7,885 nt of DNA, taken from the NCBI GenBank assembly GCA_030038035.1, contig JASHPP010000496.1, positions 1 through 7,885 on the forward strand, written 5' to 3'. Position 1 is the stretch's first letter. Each line of letters opens with the position of its first letter. The translations under genes were made by a program, and so were the position numbers. The stretch comes from Trebonia sp. (GTDB taxonomy: Bacteria > Actinomycetota > Actinomycetes > Streptosporangiales > Streptosporangiaceae). Below, piece after piece: positions 1-6,183 of the stretch. Below the pieces are notes generated by a model. It searched no databases. It was not told the origin of the DNA and saw nothing but the letters and a program-made list of their open reading frames with translations.

Positions 1-1
1 C

Positions 2-1006
2 CTGCGTGCCCGGCTGAGCGAGGCCGGGCTCATCCGGTGGCTCGGCGGGGCGGGCGCGCTGATCCCCGCGCTCGCGCTCGCCTTCATCCTCGTCTCCCTC
101 ATCCTCGAGGCACTGCCCGCCATCCGCCTGAACGGCTGGAGCTTTTTCACCTCGAGCGCGTGGAACCCCGGCAGCGGGTACGGGGCGGTCATCATCACCG
201 ACGGCGTCCGGCACCCGCAGGGCTCCGACTTCGGCGCCGGGCCGCTCATCGTCGGCACGCTTGCCAGCTCGGCGATCGCGCTGGTCATCGCGGTCCCCGT
301 GTCGATCGGCGCGGCGCTGGTCATCGTCGAGCGGCTGCCGCGCCGCCTCGGCAACCTGATCGGGATGTTCCTCGAGCTGCTGGCCGGGATCCCCAGCGTG
401 ATCATCGGGCTGTGGGGCGTGCTGACCTTCGGCCCGTTCATCTCCAGGTACGTCGCCCCGGTCATCGCGCGGAACATGCCGGACGTCCCCGTGCTGAAGT
501 TCTTCGGCGGCAGCACGGGCACCGGCCTCGGACTGCTCAACTCCGGCCTGATCCTCGCCATCATGGTCATCCCGATCATCGCCGCCACCGCACGCGACCT
601 CATCAGGCAGGTGCCGATCCTGCCCAGGGAGGGCGCGATGGCACTCGGCCTGTCCGACTGGGAGTGCGCGCGGCGCGTGACGCTGCCCTGGGTCGGATCG
701 GGGATCATCGGCGCGATCGTGCTCGGCCTCGGCCGGGCGCTCGGCGAGACGATCGCGGTGGCCATGGTCTCCGGGTCCATCACGGGCTCGTACCCAAGCA
801 ACGTCTACTCGGCGATGACCACGTTCGCCGCCACGATCGTCAACCAGCTCGACGGGGCGCTCGGCGAGGCGACCGGGTTCTGGCTGAAGACGCTGGCCGA
901 GTGCGCCCTCGTCCTGATGGTCATCACGCTGGCGACCAACGTGGCGGCCCGGCTGCTCGTGCGCAAGGTTTCCGGCACCGCGCTTCCCGTGGGACGGGGG
1001 CTGTAG
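2..1006 (+). CDS. pstC: phosphate ABC transporter permease PstC (5' end cut by window edge)
   Basis: Inner-membrane permease that forms, with PstA, the channel of the high-affinity phosphate importer, fed by the PstS binding protein and driven by PstB ATP hydrolysis. The frame is open from base 2 and encodes 334 visible residues. The visible N-terminus ([16 protein letters not shown]) leads straight into the first membrane helix, so probably only a few residues are missing. An extracellular loop follows ([15 protein letters not shown]), typical of PstC, then a series of hydrophobic helices. Around nt 625-760 lies the ABC-permease EAA loop ([20 protein letters not shown]) followed by [11 protein letters not shown], characteristic of PstC/PstA. 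The first ATG/GTG-type start inside the frame (near 299) would cut off the first helix and loop and is not the true start. pstA begins 2 bases after the stop, so the two are surely co-transcribed. The identification rests on conserved motifs and the pstA neighbour. Confidence 0.95.
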   Translation: MRARLSEAGLIRWLGGAGALIPALALAFILVSLILEALPAIRLNGWSFFTSSAWNPGSGYGAVIITDGVRHPQGSDFGAGPLIVGTLASSAIALVIAVPVSIGAALVIVERLPRRLGNLIGMFLELLAGIPSVIIGLWGVLTFGPFISRYVAPVIARNMPDVPVLKFFGGSTGTGLGLLNSGLILAIMVIPIIAATARDLIRQVPILPREGAMALGLSDWECARRVTLPWVGSGIIGAIVLGLGRALGETIAVAMVSGSITGSYPSNVYSAMTTFAATIVNQLDGALGEATGFWLKTLAECALVLMVITLATNVAARLLVRKVSGTALPVGRGL

Positions 1007-1008
1007 CG

Positions 1009-1899
1009 ATGGGCGGCCGCGATGTCATCAATGTCCGCAGGCCGGGCGACATGCCCGCGGTGTCGCTGCGGCGCAGGCTGGCGAACGCCGCGTTCTGGAT
1101 CCTGTGCTTCGGGTGCCTGGCCCTGGTAATAGCCCCGACGGTCTGGCTGGCCGGCGGCGTGATCGCCAGGGCGGTCCCCCATTTCCAGTGGAGCGTGCTC
1201 ACGACGGTGACGTCGGGAAACGGCGGCGGGCTCGAGAACGCCATCACGGGCACCCTGGCCATCACCCTCGGCGTGCTCATCGTCTCCGGCACGGTCAGCC
1301 TGCTCACCGGCATCTACCTCGCCGAGTTCGCGACCGGCAGGCGGCGCAGCTTCCTGCGCGGCTGCTATGAGGTCCTCGCGGGCATCCCCTCGATCGTGCT
1401 GGGATACGTCGGCTACGTGGCCCTGGTGGTCCGCTTCCACTGGGGATACGGGCTGCTGCCCGCGGTCCTGGTGCTGTCCGTGCTCGCCATCCCCTACATC
1501 ACCAAGGCCGTGGAGACCTCGCTGGCCCAGGTGCCCGTCTCCTACCGGGAGGGCGCCGACGCGCTCGGCATCCCGCTGGGCTGGACGCTGCGCAAGATCG
1601 TGCTGAAGGCCGCCACGCCGGGGATCGTCACCGGGCTGCTCGTGGCCCTGGCGGTCTCCGTGGGCGAGACCGCGCCGCTGCTGTACACCGCGAACTGGTC
1701 GGTCAGCAACCCGTCGCTGGCGCTCACCCACTCGCCGGTGGGCTACCTCACCTACGCGATCTGGGCCTTCTACGACGATCCCGCTCAGTCGTCGGTGTAC
1801 CTGTCCTACGACGCGGCTCTGCTGCTGTTCGTCATCGTGCTGGTGATCATCTCGGTCGGCCGGGTGGTCACCACGATCTCGCGCCGGCACGCGGAGTGA
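1009..1899 (+). CDS. pstA: phosphate ABC transporter permease PstA
   Basis: Second membrane subunit of the PstSCAB phosphate importer, 296 residues, close to the usual family length. The start is ATG at 1009, 2 bases after the pstC stop, with a strong ribosome binding site (GGGACGGGGG at 991-1000, 8 bases upstream). One hydrophobic helix near residues 25-50 is followed by an extracellular segment containing [19 protein letters not shown], a typical PstA stretch, then several helices. The EAA cytoplasmic loop is at about residues 179-205 ([20 protein letters not shown]), followed by [13 protein letters not shown]. The C-terminal part ([15 protein letters not shown]) is also PstA-like. The same reading frame is open upstream to base 37 inside pstC, but that part is an Arg/Pro-rich shadow. 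The gene ends at or just before the start of a GntR-type regulator, and no pstB follows, which departs from the common pstS-C-A-B order. Confidence 0.96.
   Translation: MGGRDVINVRRPGDMPAVSLRRRLANAAFWILCFGCLALVIAPTVWLAGGVIARAVPHFQWSVLTTVTSGNGGGLENAITGTLAITLGVLIVSGTVSLLTGIYLAEFATGRRRSFLRGCYEVLAGIPSIVLGYVGYVALVVRFHWGYGLLPAVLVLSVLAIPYITKAVETSLAQVPVSYREGADALGIPLGWTLRKIVLKAATPGIVTGLLVALAVSVGETAPLLYTANWSVSNPSLALTHSPVGYLTYAIWAFYDDPAQSSVYLSYDAALLLFVIVLVIISVGRVVTTISRRHAE
1891..1896 (+). promoter_or_regulatory. ribosome binding site that favours the ATG start of the GntR gene
   Basis: GCGGAG lies within the last pstA codons, 5 bases before ATG 1902. The alternative GTG at 1896 overlaps this site and has only CGCCGGCACGCG upstream. 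Translation of the regulator is therefore probably coupled to termination of pstA. Confidence 0.55.
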
Positions 1900-1901
1900 T
1901 C

Positions 1902-2825
1902 ATGCCGGAACCCGACGGGCGGCCTGGGCCCGGGACCCGTCCCCGGAGCCGGCTGCGCGGCGGGGACCAGCCGCGCCGGGCGGCCGAGGTGCTCGCCGAC
2001 CGGATCGCCGCCACGCTCACCGGTCACGAGCCCGGCTGGCGGCTGCCGCTGCCTTCGGCGCTGGCCCGCCGGCACAGCGTCGGCATCGCCGAGGTCAACG
2101 CCGCCGTCGACGAGCTGGTTTCCCGCCAGCTGGTCCGCCGCGCGGCGAGCGGCCAGCTGTACCGGGCGAGCCCGGTGGAGTACCTGATCCCCCTGGAGGG
2201 CACGGCGCGGCTCGGCACGCGCGTCGACCCGATGAGCGGGACCCTCACCTGCCTCAACTACGGCGTGTCCTGGCGGCCGCCACCAGAAGACGCCGCGTGC
2301 GCGCTCAAGATCCCCGCCGACGAGCCCGTCTGCGTCCTGCAGCTCGCGTGGGCGCTGAACGGCATGCCCGCCGCGGTGACGACGACCTACCTGACCAGGC
2401 ACCTGGCGCACCCGCGCGTCCCCGCGGACTGGCTCGCGGCGGCCGCCGGGCGCGGCGTGCTGCCGCTCGTCCTGCCCGGCGCCGGGTACCTCGGGAACCC
2501 GGGAACCCGCCCGGACTGCATGCCGTACTCGGCGGCGGTCCAGATGCAGCTGCCGCCGCCGTCGGTGGCTCGCAGGCTCCGGCTGCCGACCGGGCAGCTG
2601 GCCGTCCTTGTGACGGTCATGTTCGGCTACGGCTCCGGGCAGTGGCCCGCCGCGATGACCGCCGCCGTGCTCCGCCCGGACATGTTCCGGATAGTCGTGG
2701 ATACGGCGCCGCCGGGCGATCAGCCCAGCCAGCCGCGCGCCGCGAGGCCGAGCAGGCACACGAGGAAGAAGTCCACCGCGAAGACGGCCGTGATGAGGCC
2801 GCCGATGTCGGAGGACCGCCCCTGA
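1902..2825 (+). CDS. GntR/HutC-family transcriptional regulator with UTRA-like domain
   Basis: Probable DNA-binding repressor of 307 residues. Residues about 27-90 look like a GntR winged helix: LPLPSALARRHSVG matches the family's LPSxxxLAxxxGVS region, VNAAVDELVSRQLV is the recognition-helix region, and a short wing follows. Residues about 130-268 resemble a UTRA effector domain (ALKIPADEPVCVLQLAWALN, then RRLRLPTGQLAVLVTVMFGYG, ending MFRIVVD). Two starts are possible. GTG at 1896 overlaps the pstA stop by 4 bases (GTGA) but has no Shine-Dalgarno. ATG at 1902 has GCGGAG at 1891-1896, 5 bases upstream, and is preferred. Either way it is translationally linked to pstCA. In Mycobacterium smegmatis the HutC-type PhnF regulates a phosphate-starvation transporter (established), so a phosphate-related role here is a reasonable inference, not shown. 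Residues 273-307 form a basic, low-complexity tail encoded antisense to the neighbouring convergent gene. Confidence 0.82.
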   Translation: MPEPDGRPGPGTRPRSRLRGGDQPRRAAEVLADRIAATLTGHEPGWRLPLPSALARRHSVGIAEVNAAVDELVSRQLVRRAASGQLYRASPVEYLIPLEGTARLGTRVDPMSGTLTCLNYGVSWRPPPEDAACALKIPADEPVCVLQLAWALNGMPAAVTTTYLTRHLAHPRVPADWLAAAAGRGVLPLVLPGAGYLGNPGTRPDCMPYSAAVQMQLPPPSVARRLRLPTGQLAVLVTVMFGYGSGQWPAAMTAAVLRPDMFRIVVDTAPPGDQPSQPRAARPSRHTRKKSTAKTAVMRPPMSEDRP

Positions 2826-2995
2826 CGGCGCACCAGCGCCTCCCACTGGGCCGCGCCCGCCGCCGCGACGGCTATCACGCCGGCGGCCACGAACTGCGCG
2901 TTCGGGTGCAGCGCGAGCGTCACGGCCGCGCACAGCGCGGCGCCGACGGCCACCGCCTGCCAGAACGCCGCGGGCGGCCGCGGACGGGGCGTCAT
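2720..2995 (-). CDS. small membrane protein of unknown function (third gene of the MFS-MarR operon)
   Basis: A 91-residue protein that I do not recognise. It begins with a short polar stretch (MTPRPRPPAAFWQ) and has about three hydrophobic segments: residues 13-30 (AVAVGAALCAAVTLALHP), 34-50 (FVAAGVIAVAAAGAAQW) and 64-86 (around IGGLITAVFAVDFFLVCLLG). A charged loop, ALVRRQGRSSD, separates the second and third. The ATG at 2995 overlaps the TGA of the marR gene by 4 bases (ATGA), and GGAG at 3007-3004 sits 8 bases upstream, so the start is firm. The same frame extends further upstream inside marR, but that part is a Pro/Arg-rich shadow. The stop lies inside the convergent GntR gene, giving a 106-bp tail-to-tail overlap. 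Position suggests a role tied to the exporter or the inner membrane, but no function can be assigned. Confidence 0.75.
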   Translation of the reverse strand: MTPRPRPPAAFWQAVAVGAALCAAVTLALHPNAQFVAAGVIAVAAAGAAQWEALVRRQGRSSDIGGLITAVFAVDFFLVCLLGLAARGWLG

Positions 2996-3501
2996 GGACC
3001 CGGCTCCGCCTGCGCGCCGGGCGTGTCGGCGAGCCGGTCGACGGCCCGCGCCAGGGCATCGAGCGCGGGCCCGGCGGCGGTCAGGGCCCGGCGCTGCCTG
3101 GCCGGCAGCGTGGACAGGGCCAGGTGCAGCACGGCGGCGTTGGTGGCCTGCCACGCGAGCACCGCCTGCTGGCCCGCCTCGGTCGCGGTCAGCTCGACGG
3201 CGCGACGGTCGCCCTCGGCGGCGACGCGGCGAACCATGCCCCGCGCGGTGAGCGCGTTGACGATCGTCGTGACGGTATTGGGCCGCATGTTCAGCAGCCG
3301 GGCCAGCTGACCTGGCCGCGAGCCGGGATGCTCGGCCAGCGCGGCGAGCAGCTCCAGCTGTGCCACGGCCAGCGTGTTGCCGGGGTCGGCGACACGCGCG
3401 CCGCGGCGCAGCGCGCGGCGCAGCCGGGCGATTCCCTCGGCCAGCCCGTCCGGCCGGACTCCGCCCTCGCCGGCGGCCGGGCCGGAATCAGCGGAACTCA
3501 C
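2992..3501 (-). CDS. MarR-family transcriptional regulator
   Basis: A 169-residue winged-helix regulator of the MarR type, normally a dimer that represses an adjacent efflux gene and is released by small phenolic or drug-like ligands. The N-terminal helical part includes a GIARLRRALRRGAR segment. The DNA-binding region spans about residues 42-118: AVAQLELLAALAEHPGSRPG leads into the helix-turn-helix, MRPNTVTTIVNALTARGMV contains the recognition helix, and the wing RRVAAEGDRRAVELT has the family's conserved Asp-Arg. The C-terminal helices provide dimer contacts. The start is GTG at 3501, overlapping the TGA of the MFS gene (GTGA); no good Shine-Dalgarno is present, so translation is probably coupled. 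The stop overlaps the next gene by ATGA. The palindromic AT-rich island upstream of the MFS gene is a plausible operator for it, making the operon autoregulated. Confidence 0.93.
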   Translation of the reverse strand: MSSADSGPAAGEGGVRPDGLAEGIARLRRALRRGARVADPGNTLAVAQLELLAALAEHPGSRPGQLARLLNMRPNTVTTIVNALTARGMVRRVAAEGDRRAVELTATEAGQQAVLAWQATNAAVLHLALSTLPARQRRALTAAGPALDALARAVDRLADTPGAQAEPGP

Positions 3502-4949
3502 CGTTGGCCGTCCGTTCCCGCGGGCTGCCCGCTGCCAGTTGCGCCCGGGGCGGGTGCCCGGACGGCGTGCGAACCGGCCCAGGCCGCGGCGAGCGCGGCC
3601 GCCGCCAGCGCGGCCAGGGCAAGCGCCGGGCCGGCGGACCGATCGGCGAGCAGCGTCCCGGTGTGCAGCCCCAGCGTCACGACGGCCACGCCAAGCGCGG
3701 TGCCGATGCCACGCGTCATGTTCACCATCCCGCCACCAGTCGCGGCGTCCCGGGTCGGGAGCGCCGCCATGATCTCGGCGTTGTTAGCCGGAGTGTAGAC
3801 TCCCAGGCCCACGCCAAGCAGGCCGAGCAGCACCACAGATACCGCATGCGGCGCGGGAACCGCCAGCGCGGCGGCGCAGCCGGCCGCTAGCAGGCCCCCC
3901 GCGGAGCACCGGCGGCGGTTCGGCCAGCGCTTGGGAAGCAGCCGGTCGGACGCCACGGCGGCGGCACCGAACCCGGCCGGCAGCGACGTGAGCAGCAGCC
4001 CCGCGTCCAGGGCGCTGCCACCGTGATCGATGATGACCTGCGGGAACAGCACCAGCGGGCCGAACAGGACCAGGTAGGCGCACAGCGCGCCGCCAAGCGC
4101 GGGGGCGATCCCGGCGGTCGCCAGCGCCCGCAGGTCGAGCAGCGGTGCCGCGGACCGGCGCTCCCAGCGCCACAGGCCCGCCCCCGCGGCCACCGCGATC
4201 GCCGCGCAGCCGGCCAGCGCCCAGGCCGGCACGCCCAGTCCTGACAGCGAGGAGATGGCCAGCATCGCCGCCGCGGCCGTGGTCGCCAGCAGGACCATCC
4301 CGCCCGGGTCCGTGCCCCCGCGGGCGGCCCGCTGGCGGGTGCGCGGCAGCAGGTACCAGCCCGCCACCACCCCCACCAGGCCGACCGGGACGTTCATGAG
4401 GAAGATCCACCGCCAGCCGGCCGCCGCGATGAGCAGGCCCCCCGTCACCGGGCCCGACGCGAGGCCGACCGCCTGCGCGGCGGCCTGGACTCCCAGCGCC
4501 GCCCGGCGCGAGGGCCCGGGCACGCTGGTGACCACCAGGGCGACGCTGTTCGACTGCAGCATCGCCGCGCCGGCCGCCTGCACCAGGCGCAGCCCGATCA
4601 GCATGGCCAGCGAGGAAGCCAGCCCGCACGCCGCCGACGCGCCGGCGAACACCACGAACCCGTACAGGTACGACACCTTGCGGCCGGCCCGGTCCGACCA
4701 CCGGCCCGCCGGCACGAGCAGCGCGACGAGCGCGAGCAGGTACCCGAGCGAAACCCATTGCACCCCGGCCAGGCCGGCGTGGAACTGCCGCTGCAGCGCC
4801 GGGAACGCGACCGTGACGACGCTCGCGTCCAGCTGGCCCATGAAGGCGCCGAAACAGACCGTTCCGACCGCGAACCACGGCGCCATGCGCTGCCTGCGAA
4901 CCGCCGCGGGCCGGGCCGGCTCGCGCAGCAGCGCGGCGACTGACGGCAT
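3498..4949 (-). CDS. DHA2-type (14-TM) MFS drug exporter
   Basis: Proton-driven multidrug-type exporter of the major facilitator superfamily, 483 residues from the preferred start. Motifs visible: the helix-1 motif GQLDASVVTVAFPAL (Asp41), motif A GRWSDRAGRK (82-91) in the loop 2-3, the helix-4 Arg121 in GLRLVQAAGAAML, and antiporter motif C GLASGPVTGG (162-171). GWRWIFLMNVPVG (178-190) is typical of DHA2. Hydrophobic segments add up to about 14, including two extra central ones, as expected for the EmrB/QacA group. Substrate cannot be read from sequence. ATG 4949 has GGAG at 4961-4958 with 8-base spacing and sits in a TGATG junction with a short upstream ORF. ATG 4997, in frame and 16 codons earlier, lacks a good ribosome site and is less likely. 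The stop overlaps the marR start by 4 bases. Confidence 0.93.
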   Translation of the reverse strand: MPSVAALLREPARPAAVRRQRMAPWFAVGTVCFGAFMGQLDASVVTVAFPALQRQFHAGLAGVQWVSLGYLLALVALLVPAGRWSDRAGRKVSYLYGFVVFAGASAACGLASSLAMLIGLRLVQAAGAAMLQSNSVALVVTSVPGPSRRAALGVQAAAQAVGLASGPVTGGLLIAAAGWRWIFLMNVPVGLVGVVAGWYLLPRTRQRAARGGTDPGGMVLLATTAAAAMLAISSLSGLGVPAWALAGCAAIAVAAGAGLWRWERRSAAPLLDLRALATAGIAPALGGALCAYLVLFGPLVLFPQVIIDHGGSALDAGLLLTSLPAGFGAAAVASDRLLPKRWPNRRRCSAGGLLAAGCAAALAVPAPHAVSVVLLGLLGVGLGVYTPANNAEIMAALPTRDAATGGGMVNMTRGIGTALGVAVVTLGLHTGTLLADRSAGPALALAALAAAALAAAWAGSHAVRAPAPGATGSGQPAGTDGQR

Positions 4950-5020
4950 CAGGCGAGCTCCGCTTGAGCCCGCGCGGTCCGGATCGTGTTCGCGCATGCT
5001 TGCGCGAGTCTTGCCATCAT
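4949..5020 (-). CDS. possible leader peptide ORF upstream of the MFS exporter
   Basis: A 23-codon ORF in a different frame from the exporter. It starts ATGATG at 5020/5017 behind a good Shine-Dalgarno (GGAG at 5026-5023, 5 bases before the second ATG) and begins MMARLAQACANTIRT. It ends in TGA at 4951-4949, whose last base is the A of the exporter ATG (TGATG). The peptide is Ala/Arg/Gln-rich, possibly helical, with no hydrophobic core. Its last codons contain the GGAG of the exporter. It is the first ORF downstream of the operator island, so ribosomes would meet it first. It could be a coupling or attenuation leader. No homologue is recognised, and an ORF this short can arise by chance in GC-rich DNA; the paired RBS and TGATG junction are the support. 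Confidence 0.4.
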   Translation of the reverse strand: MMARLAQACANTIRTARAQAELA

Positions 5021-5037
5021 CGCTCCAGCTACATCTG

Positions 5038-5071
5038 TTACAGAACTATTATTAGTTCTAGTACAGAACTT
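5038..5071 (-). promoter_or_regulatory. AT-rich operator/promoter island with direct and inverted half-sites, probable MarR operator
   Basis: On the minus strand AGTTCTGTA occurs twice (5070-5062 and 5047-5039), 23 bases apart, with an inverted half-site TAGAACT (5059-5053) between. On the plus strand these give two overlapping palindromes: AGTTCT-N5-AGAACT (5054-5070) and AGAACTA-TTAT-TAGTTCT (5042-5059). MarR proteins usually bind palindromes of about 16-20 bp overlapping their own promoter. This island is the only AT-rich stretch in the 5' region of the exporter operon and lies 20-50 bases before the leader ORF. TAATAA at 5054-5049 (minus strand) could be a -10 element, but no convincing -35 is seen at the proper distance, so exact promoter boxes are not assigned. 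Confidence 0.65.
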
Positions 5072-5183
5072 ATTTTCTGGCAAGTCGGGTGCCGCTAGCG
5101 ATGGGATGCCCCATGATCTGCGGGAGCTCAGGTCGCGGACGGGGCCCGCGCCTTCGTCGCCAATCTGGAGGGGCCGGCAAGCC

Positions 5184-6089
5184 CTAGCTCTGCGTCACCC
5201 ACTTCACGGAGTAGGACCAGCCCCGGCCGTTGTTGTAGGACAGCCGCGAGTTGTCTGCTAGCTGCTTGCCGCTCTTGGTGTCCTTCATGATCCACTCGTA
5301 GTACTTCCAGGGGCTTTGCGCGTCGCTGACCTGGCTGATGTAGATCCCGGTAAAGCTGACAGGCGGGCTGTACTTCGCCAGCCCGTGACCCAGGAGGGCG
5401 ACGGGGTTCTGGCAGTGGAGGATGTGCAGGATCGAGCAGGCGGGCTGGTCTTCGACGATTGCGCCGGCCTGGCGGGCGATAGTGTTCAGCGCGGCGCCGC
5501 CGCCGCTTGTCTCGGTTGCCGACCAGGACGCGCCGTCCGTGTCGTCGACGATATCGAAGGCGAATGTCCGCGGCACGCTGGCGTTCGGGTCGAGCGGCTG
5601 GGTCACCTCGAGTTCCACTGAGGCGTAGATCATGTCGCCGGGATGAACGGCCACGCCGGAGATCACCTGCTGGTTGTTACCCTTGGGTCCGGGTATCTCC
5701 CAGACGGCGTAGTCAGAGCGCAATCCGTCTGAGCACTGGGAGACGGTGCCGATCTGCGGCAGCCATGCCGTTTGCGGCTTCGCCCTTATCGAGGAAAGCC
5801 CGCCCCACATGCCTACCCACACGGCCACGCGCGGGGCGCCGAGGGCCGGGCAGTCAACCTTCAGCGGGATTTTCCAGCTGGCCTCGACGTAATTGATGTA
5901 GCCACTGGCCGGATATGCGGAATACCCGGACCAGATATCCTGCGTCAGCGTCGGCGTCTTGCCCGGCGGTATCGTCCCGGCCTGCGCCGGAGCGGCGAGC
6001 AAGCAGCTTGTAAGGCTAAACGCGCCGATTACAGCCGAAGCGATGAACCGACGTCTCCCTCGGGAGACCTCCCCGATCTTGCCCAGCAT
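5184..6089 (-). CDS. secreted G1-family (eqolisin, glutamic) peptidase
   Basis: A 301-residue exported protein with the hallmarks of peptidase family G1, acid-active endopeptidases with a Gln/Glu dyad, best known from fungi. Aligned by eye with scytalidoglutamic peptidase, VWVGMWGG (90-97) matches WVGIDG, LPQIG (110-114) matches ILQTG with Gln112 as the catalytic Gln, PGDMI (150-154) matches EGDSI, AGAIVEDQP (208-216) matches AEFIIEDFE with Glu213 as the catalytic Glu, and YSPPVSFT (240-247) matches FSPAVEFT. The N-terminus is a signal peptide: GRRRF at 11-15 (a weak Tat-like arginine cluster), a hydrophobic core, then AQA|G cleavage near residue 37. LTSC at 26-29 also fits a lipobox, but hydrophobic residues follow it. 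ATG 6089 has a strong GGCGAGGGG site; the longer TTG start at 6194 adds 35 unlikely residues and touches the previous stop. Composition is less GC-rich than the left half of the window. Confidence 0.82.
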   Translation of the reverse strand: MLGKIGEVSRGRRRFIASAVIGAFSLTSCLLAAPAQAGTIPPGKTPTLTQDIWSGYSAYPASGYINYVEASWKIPLKVDCPALGAPRVAVWVGMWGGLSSIRAKPQTAWLPQIGTVSQCSDGLRSDYAVWEIPGPKGNNQQVISGVAVHPGDMIYASVELEVTQPLDPNASVPRTFAFDIVDDTDGASWSATETSGGGAALNTIARQAGAIVEDQPACSILHILHCQNPVALLGHGLAKYSPPVSFTGIYISQVSDAQSPWKYYEWIMKDTKSGKQLADNSRLSYNNGRGWSYSVKWVTQS

Positions 6090-6103
6090 TTCCCCTCGCC
6101 GGA
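6090..6103 (-). promoter_or_regulatory. ribosome binding site deciding the start of the G1 peptidase
   Basis: On the minus strand GGCGAGGGGAA immediately precedes ATG 6089 and places the signal peptide at the true N-terminus. The rest of the gap to the upstream stop (6104-6183) holds a GATAAAT that could be part of a promoter, but nothing firm. Confidence 0.6.
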
Positions 6104-6183
6104 TTTGCCAGTAACTGCCCGATTGGCGGCCTTCGGCATTTATCGTGTCATGTCCGGCAGCTGATAGCCATAGGTCATAAGGA

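Noticed and set aside
37..1008. Upstream extension of the pstA frame to base 37
   Set aside because: It is an Arg/Pro/His-rich shadow of pstC in another frame; pstC itself has clear permease motifs and pstA has a strong start at 1009.
805..3059. Long minus-strand ORFs antisense to pstC, pstA and the GntR gene
   Set aside because: Low-complexity Arg/Gly/Pro/His-rich translations without motifs, as expected for shadow frames in GC-rich DNA.
3784..4878. 364-codon minus-strand ORF inside the exporter gene
   Set aside because: Frame-shifted shadow of the MFS gene, Arg/Gly-rich with no recognisable domain.
4255..5055. 266-codon plus-strand ORF antisense to the exporter
   Set aside because: No domain, biased Ala/Pro/Arg/Thr composition, and it runs through the operator island; the opposite strand has an unmistakable MFS gene.
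5101..5114. ATGGG-ATGC-CCCAT small hairpin downstream of the peptidase as a terminator
   Set aside because: Only 5 bp of stem and no T-tract on the minus strand.
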